8,534 bases of DNA from an uncultured Bacteroidota bacterium (lineage in GTDB: Bacteria > Bacteroidota > Bacteroidia > Flavobacteriales > Flavobacteriaceae). Position numbers and translations under genes: made by a program. Below, in pieces: positions 4,953 through 8,534 of this stretch (its first letter is position 1; every line of letters starts with the position of its first letter). The DNA is taken from NCBI GenBank assembly GCA_903879875.1, contig CAIRNC010000462.1:1-8534 (forward strand), given 5' to 3'. Below the pieces are notes generated by a model. The model was given only the letters and a program-made list of their open reading frames with translations, was not told the origin of the DNA and made no database searches.

Positions 4953-5447
4953 ATGACTAGAGAAGAAAAATCAATTGCGATTGAAGATTTAACTGCACAG
5001 TTAGCTGGTACAAATATTATTTATGTATCTGATATTTCTGGACTAAACGCAGAAACAACTTCAAACTTAAGAAGAGCTTGCTTTAAAGCAGGTATAAAAT
5101 TAGAGGTAGTTAAGAATACTTTGCTTGCAAAAGCAATGGAAGCTTCAGCTAATGATTATGGTGATTTACCTTCTGTATTGACAGGTAATAGTGCTATTTT
5201 TATTGCAGATGTGGCTAACGCACCTGGAAAAATAATTAAAGATTTCCGTAAAAAGAATGCTAAGCCAATTTTAAAAGGGGCTTATATCAATTCGGAAATT
5301 TACATTGGAGATGATCAATTAGATGCTTTAGCAACTATTAAATCAAAAGAAGAACTTATCGGCGAAATCATTGGATTACTTCAATCACCAGCCCAAAGAG
5401 TTATTTCTGCTCTTCAAAACCAATTCAAATCAGAAGAGGTTGCTTAA
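4953..5447 (+). CDS. rplJ: 50S ribosomal protein L10
   Basis: A 164-residue protein, the base of the ribosomal stalk. It binds 23S rRNA with its N-terminal domain and carries the L7/L12 dimers on its C-terminal helix. The family pattern is clear: TREEKSIAIEDLTAQLAGTN, NLRRACFKAGIKLEVVKNTLL (rRNA-binding region), the middle GNSAIFIADVANAPGKIIKDF, and the C-terminal helix EIIGLLQSPAQRVISALQNQ that holds L12. The gap to rplA is only 22 nt, too short to hold the long L10-binding leader found before rplJ in E. coli. The stop codon lies inside a long hairpin that continues into the rplJ-rplL spacer. Confidence 0.97.
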   Translation: MTREEKSIAIEDLTAQLAGTNIIYVSDISGLNAETTSNLRRACFKAGIKLEVVKNTLLAKAMEASANDYGDLPSVLTGNSAIFIADVANAPGKIIKDFRKKNAKPILKGAYINSEIYIGDDQLDALATIKSKEELIGEIIGLLQSPAQRVISALQNQFKSEEVA

Positions 5448-5476
5448 TTAAACTAATTTTTAGTTTGAATTAAGTG
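5441..5476 (+). promoter_or_regulatory. Long hairpin spanning the rplJ stop codon
   Basis: AAACTAA (5450-5456) pairs with TTAGTTT (5460-5466) around a TTT loop. With a single bulged G (5467), CTTAATT (5443-5449) then pairs with AATTAAG (5468-5474), followed by two G-T pairs: 16 pairs in all. The rplJ stop TAA (5445-5447) is in the left arm. The sequence after it is TGCATTAAAA, not a T-run, so it is unlikely to terminate. It could protect or process the message between L10 and L12, whose products are needed at about 1:4 to 1:6. Confidence 0.5.
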
Positions 5477-5537
5477 CATTAAAACGCGCACAATAAATAA
5501 ATTATATTTTACAAATCATTTTAAAACGATAGAAAAA

Positions 5538-5909
5538 ATGGCAGATTTGAAACAATTCGCAGAACAATTAGTTAACTTAACAGTAAAAGAAGTTAATGAA
5601 TTAGCAACAATATTAAAAGATGATTATGGTATCGAACCAGCTGCTGCAGCTGTAGTAGTTGCTGCTGGTGGTGGAGATGCTGCTGCCGAAGAAGTACAAA
5701 CTGAATTTACAGTTATGTTAAAAGAAGCTGGTGCTTCTAAATTAGCTGTTGTGAAATTAGTAAAAGAACTTACAGGTTTAGGTCTTAAAGAAGCTAAAGA
5801 AGTAGTAGATAGCGCTCCAAGTGCTGTTAAAGAAGGTATTACTAAAGAAGAAGCAGAAGGCTTGAAAAAAGCTTTAGAAGAAGCTGGAGCTGTAGTTGAA
5901 CTTAAATAG
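5538..5909 (+). CDS. rplL: 50S ribosomal protein L7/L12
   Basis: A 123-residue acidic stalk protein, present in several copies per ribosome, that recruits and stimulates the translational GTPases EF-Tu, EF-G and IF2. The N-terminal dimerisation and L10-binding helices cover residues 1-32. A flexible hinge rich in Ala, Val and Gly (AAAAVVVAAGGGDAAAEE, 35-52) follows. The globular C-terminal domain starts at TEFTVML and holds the factor-binding surface KLAVVKLVKELTGLGLKEAK (68-87). The start ATG follows an A-rich stretch. The 90-nt gap before it holds the rplJ-stop hairpin, then AT-rich sequence in which I find no consensus promoter. A strong terminator follows. Confidence 0.98.
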   Translation: MADLKQFAEQLVNLTVKEVNELATILKDDYGIEPAAAAVVVAAGGGDAAAEEVQTEFTVMLKEAGASKLAVVKLVKELTGLGLKEAKEVVDSAPSAVKEGITKEEAEGLKKALEEAGAVVELK

Positions 5910-5930
5910 TTTTACTCAGTTTTGAAACTA

Positions 5931-5973
5931 GGTTTAGGTCTTGGATAGTCATCCAAAGACCTAAACCATTTTT
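5931..5973 (+). terminator. Strong intrinsic terminator or attenuator between rplL and rpoB
   Basis: GGTTTAGGTCTT (5931-5942) and GGAT (5943-5946) pair with ATCC (5951-5954) and AAGACCTAAACC (5956-5967): 16 pairs with one bulged A and a 4-nt AGTC loop. One A and then five T (5969-5973) follow. E. coli also has a partial terminator and processing site at this junction, which lowers rpoBC expression relative to the ribosomal proteins. The stem here is long enough to stop most transcripts, so rpoB may need readthrough or its own promoter. Confidence 0.85.
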
Positions 5974-5985
5974 CGTATAATAAAA

Positions 5986-6007
5986 TTATATTAAGTTTTT
6001 AATATAA
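5986..6007 (+). other. AT-only hairpin in the rpoB leader
   Basis: TTATATTAA (5986-5994) and TTAATATAA (5999-6007) are perfect inverted repeats of nine bases around GTTT. The stem is made only of A-T pairs and lies 12 nt after the terminator T-run. No T-run follows. It could be part of a leader RNA fold, a protein binding site, or chance in a very AT-rich stretch. Confidence 0.35.
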
Positions 6008-6023
6008 AATAGTTTAAAATACC

Positions 6024-6103
6024 AAAGTGTTTTTATATCAATACGATGAAAGAAAATAGAATTAGAGTTAACACTTTAGTTTTATTTTTAAAGAGGTATT
6101 GAT
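6024..6103 (+). promoter_or_regulatory. Interleaved inverted repeats in the rpoB leader (pseudoknot order)
   Basis: Two perfect 8-base inverted repeats are interleaved: AAAGTGTT (6024-6031) with AACACTTT (6070-6077), and ATCAATAC (6037-6044) with GTATTGAT (6096-6103). The order A-B-A'-B' allows either one stem or the other, or a pseudoknot. A third repeat, GATTAAAAAA (6101-6110) with TTTTTTAATC (6164-6173), shares GAT with the right arm of the second, so those two stems exclude each other. The leader of about 216 nt between the terminator and rpoB is long for this compact cluster. I see no consensus promoter in it. Function is unknown; leader RNA control of rpoB is an inference. Confidence 0.4.
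6046..6102 (+). CDS. Possible 18-residue leader peptide before rpoB
   Basis: ATG at 6046 opens a frame reading MKENRIRVNTLVLFLKRY and ending at TGA 6100-6102. It has no recognised relative. Its start lies just after ATCAATAC (6037-6044) and its stop lies inside the matching arm GTATTGAT (6096-6103), so the whole frame sits in the loop of that stem, and translation would disturb both this stem and the interleaved one. In a very AT-rich region an 18-codon frame can easily occur by chance, so this is only a candidate. The rpoB start is 88 nt further on. Confidence 0.2.
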   Translation: MKENRIRVNTLVLFLKRY

Positions 6104-6189
6104 TAAAAAAGAAAGTATAGATTGTTTTATAAATTAAACAGTGTTTTACACAAAAAATTACTTTTTTTTAATCAAAATTTTGTCCATTG

Positions 6190-8534
6190 ATGATAACAAA
6201 TCAGACCGAAAGATTAAATTTTGCCTCTACTAAAAATATTCCTGATTATCCAGATTTCTTGGACATTCAGGTTAAGTCATTTAAAGATTTTTTTCAATTA
6301 GAAACAAAATCTGACGAAAGAGGCAACGAAGGACTTTACAATACCTTCATGGAAAATTTTCCAATTACTGATACAAGAAATAATTTTGTATTGGAATTCC
6401 TTGATTATTTTGTAGATCCACCACGTTACACAATTCAAGAATGTATAGAAAGAGGCTTAACATATAGTGTGCCTTTAAAAGCTAGGCTTAAGCTATATTG
6501 TACCGACCCAGAACACGAAGATTTTGAAACTATTGTTCAAGATGTATATTTGGGTACAATTCCATATATGACACCAAGTGGTACTTTTGTTATCAATGGC
6601 GCTGAACGCGTTGTTGTTTCGCAATTGCACCGTTCTCCTGGTGTTTTCTTTGGACAATCCTTCCATGCTAATGGAACTAAATTATATTCTGCCAGAGTAA
6701 TTCCTTTTAAAGGTTCTTGGATAGAATTTTCTACAGATATTAATAGCGTAATGTATGCTTATATCGATAGAAAGAAAAAATTACCTGTTACTACTCTTTT
6801 TAGAGCAATTGGTTTTCAAAGTGATAAAGATATTCTTGAAATATTTGATCTTGCTGAGGAAATTAAAGTTTCTAAAACCAGTCTTAAAAAATATATCGGT
6901 AGAAAACTAGCTGCTCGTGTATTGAACACTTGGCACGAGGATTTCGTTGACGAAGACACAGGTGAAGTAGTTTCTATTGAACGTAATGAAATCATTTTAG
7001 ATAGAGATACTATTATCGATAAAGATAATGTGGAAGAAATCTTAGATGCTAACGTTAAATCTATTTTGTTGCATAAAGAAGATGCTAATCAAGGAGATTA
7101 TGCTATCATTCATAATACGCTACAAAAAGATCCAACCAATTCTGAAAAAGAAGCTGTTGAGCATATCTACAGACAATTGCGTAACGCAGAACCGCCTGAT
7201 GAAGAAACTGCTCGTGGCATTATAGATAAATTATTCTTCTCTGACCAACGTTATAATCTTGGTGATGTAGGTCGTTATAGAATAAATAAAAAATTAGGTT
7301 TAGATACTCCAATGGAAAAGCAAGTTTTGACCAAAGAAGATATCATTACCATCGTAAAATATTTGATTGAATTGATCAACTCTAAAGCAGAGATTGATGA
7401 TATTGATCACTTATCAAACCGTCGTGTTAAAACTGTTGGAGAACAATTGTCTCAACAATTTGGTGTTGGTTTGGCTCGTATGGCTAGAACTATTAGAGAA
7501 AGAATGAACGTTAGAGATAACGAGGTGTTTACACCTATTGATTTGATTAATGCTAAAACATTATCATCAGTAATCAACTCTTTCTTTGGAACAAACCAGT
7601 TGTCTCAATTTATGGATCAAACCAATCCATTAGCTGAGATCACACACAAAAGAAGATTATCAGCACTTGGACCAGGTGGACTTTCTCGTGAAAGAGCAGG
7701 TTTCGAAGTACGTGACGTTCACTATACACACTACGGAAGACTTTGTCCAATTGAAACTCCTGAGGGGCCAAACATTGGTTTGATATCTTCACTTGGAGTT
7801 TATGCAAAAGTAAACGGAATGGGTTTCATCGAAACACCTTACCGTAAAGTAACCAATGGTGTTATTGACTTACATTCTACTCCAGTATATTTAAGTGCTG
7901 AAGAAGAAGAAGGAAAATTAATTTCACAAGCTAATATTGCTATTGATGCTAAAGGAAAAATCCTTGCTGATAAAGTTATTGCTCGTGAAGAAGGTGATTT
8001 TCCAGTTGTTGAGCCATCAAGAATTGATTATGCAGACGTTGCTCCAAATCAAATTGCTTCTATTTCAGCTTCCTTAATTCCTTTCTTGGAACATGATGAT
8101 GCGAATAGAGCTTTGATGGGATCTAACATGATGCGTCAGGCTGTACCATTGTTACGTCCTGAAGCTCCTATTGTTGGAACAGGTTTAGAGCGTCAAGTGG
8201 CATCAGATTCTAGAGTATTAATTAATGCTGAAGGCCCAGGTACTGTTGAGTATGTTGATGCTAACATCATTACAATTAAATACGACCGTTCAGAAGAAGA
8301 AAGAATGGTGAGTTTTGATGCTGATGAGAAAACGTATAATTTAATCAAATTCAGAAAAACAAATCAAAGTACAAGTATCAACTTGAAACCTATCGTAAGA
8401 AAAGGAGATAGAGTGGTTCTTGGACAAGTATTATCTGAAGGATATGCAACTCAAAATGGAGAATTAGCTTTAGGTCGTAACCTAAAAGTAGCGTTCATGC
8501 CATGGAAAGGTTACAACTTCGAGGATGCGATTGT
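6190..8534 (+). CDS. rpoB: RNA polymerase beta subunit, 3' end outside window
   Basis: The first 781 codons of the beta subunit of RNA polymerase, which forms one side of the active-site cleft. The frame runs open to the window end. The start ATG gives the N-terminus MITNQTERLNFASTKNIPDY; a TTG directly before it (6187) is less likely. Conserved blocks include GTFVINGAERVVVSQLHRSP of the protrusion and the rifampicin region FFGTNQLSQFMDQTNP, then THKRRLSALGPGGLSRERAG and YGRLCPIETPEGPNIGL. Residues Asp476, His486 and Ser491 correspond to E. coli Asp516, His526 and Ser531 and are all wild type, so the enzyme should be rifampicin sensitive at these sites. The block SNMMRQAVPLL follows near the active site. 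The end of the gene, and rpoC which normally follows, are outside the window. Confidence 0.98.
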   Translation, partial: MITNQTERLNFASTKNIPDYPDFLDIQVKSFKDFFQLETKSDERGNEGLYNTFMENFPITDTRNNFVLEFLDYFVDPPRYTIQECIERGLTYSVPLKARLKLYCTDPEHEDFETIVQDVYLGTIPYMTPSGTFVINGAERVVVSQLHRSPGVFFGQSFHANGTKLYSARVIPFKGSWIEFSTDINSVMYAYIDRKKKLPVTTLFRAIGFQSDKDILEIFDLAEEIKVSKTSLKKYIGRKLAARVLNTWHEDFVDEDTGEVVSIERNEIILDRDTIIDKDNVEEILDANVKSILLHKEDANQGDYAIIHNTLQKDPTNSEKEAVEHIYRQLRNAEPPDEETARGIIDKLFFSDQRYNLGDVGRYRINKKLGLDTPMEKQVLTKEDIITIVKYLIELINSKAEIDDIDHLSNRRVKTVGEQLSQQFGVGLARMARTIRERMNVRDNEVFTPIDLINAKTLSSVINSFFGTNQLSQFMDQTNPLAEITHKRRLSALGPGGLSRERAGFEVRDVHYTHYGRLCPIETPEGPNIGLISSLGVYAKVNGMGFIETPYRKVTNGVIDLHSTPVYLSAEEEEGKLISQANIAIDAKGKILADKVIAREEGDFPVVEPSRIDYADVAPNQIASISASLIPFLEHDDANRALMGSNMMRQAVPLLRPEAPIVGTGLERQVASDSRVLINAEGPGTVEYVDANIITIKYDRSEEERMVSFDADEKTYNLIKFRKTNQSTSINLKPIVRKGDRVVLGQVLSEGYATQNGELALGRNLKVAFMPWKGYNFEDAI

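Noticed and set aside
5503..5510. TATATTTT before rplL as a -7 promoter element
   Set aside because: The final G is missing and there is no TTTG at the proper distance upstream; AT-rich background explains it.
6141..6151. GTGT-TTT-ACAC mini hairpin in the rpoB leader
   Set aside because: Only four pairs, no extension and no T-run; likely chance.

Overview
The window is a low-GC bacterial chromosome segment, read entirely on the + strand, and it looks like Bacteroidota, most likely a Flavobacterium or close relative. Three things support this: start codons preceded by A-rich sequence with no Shine-Dalgarno motif, a perfect Bacteroidota-type promoter (TTTG, 19 nt, TACATTTG) at 1046-1076, and protein sequences (EF-Tu, RpoB, L7/L12) of flavobacterial type. 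The genus is my inference from recall, not from a search.

Layout: (1) 1-1022, the 3' part of a XerC/XerD tyrosine recombinase gene, then hpf (ribosome hibernation factor). (2) 1046-1105, a strong promoter whose predicted start point lies inside the stem of the hpf terminator. (3) 1115-1572, tRNA-Thr(TGT), tRNA-Tyr(GTA) and tRNA-Thr(GGT), with spacers that hold two different families of inverted repeats. (4) 1634-2873, tuf (EF-Tu) and a strong terminator. (5) 2877-2950, tRNA-Trp(CCA), which starts three bases after the terminator T-run. (6) 2968-5909, secE, nusG, rplK, rplA, rplJ and rplL, with hairpins before rplK and across the rplJ stop codon. (7) 5931-5973, a long intrinsic terminator. (8) 5974-6189, an AT-rich leader with several inverted repeats, two of them interleaved in pseudoknot order, and a possible 18-codon reading frame. 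(9) 6190-8534, the first 781 codons of rpoB, cut by the window end.

The genes form one growth-control block: tRNAs and EF-Tu for elongation, SecE for protein export, NusG for transcription elongation, the L11/L1 and L10/L12 stalk proteins of the 50S subunit, and the RNA polymerase beta subunit. The order matches the classical thrU-tyrU-glyT-thrT-tufB / secE-nusG-rplKAJL-rpoBC clusters of E. coli, but the Gly tRNA is absent and tRNA-Trp sits between tuf and secE. The protein-coding content is ordinary core machinery and I see no new multi-gene system. The interesting material is in the non-coding joints: a nested promoter/terminator, terminators or hairpins at each point where expression levels should change, repeat-filled tRNA spacers, and an unusual rpoB leader.
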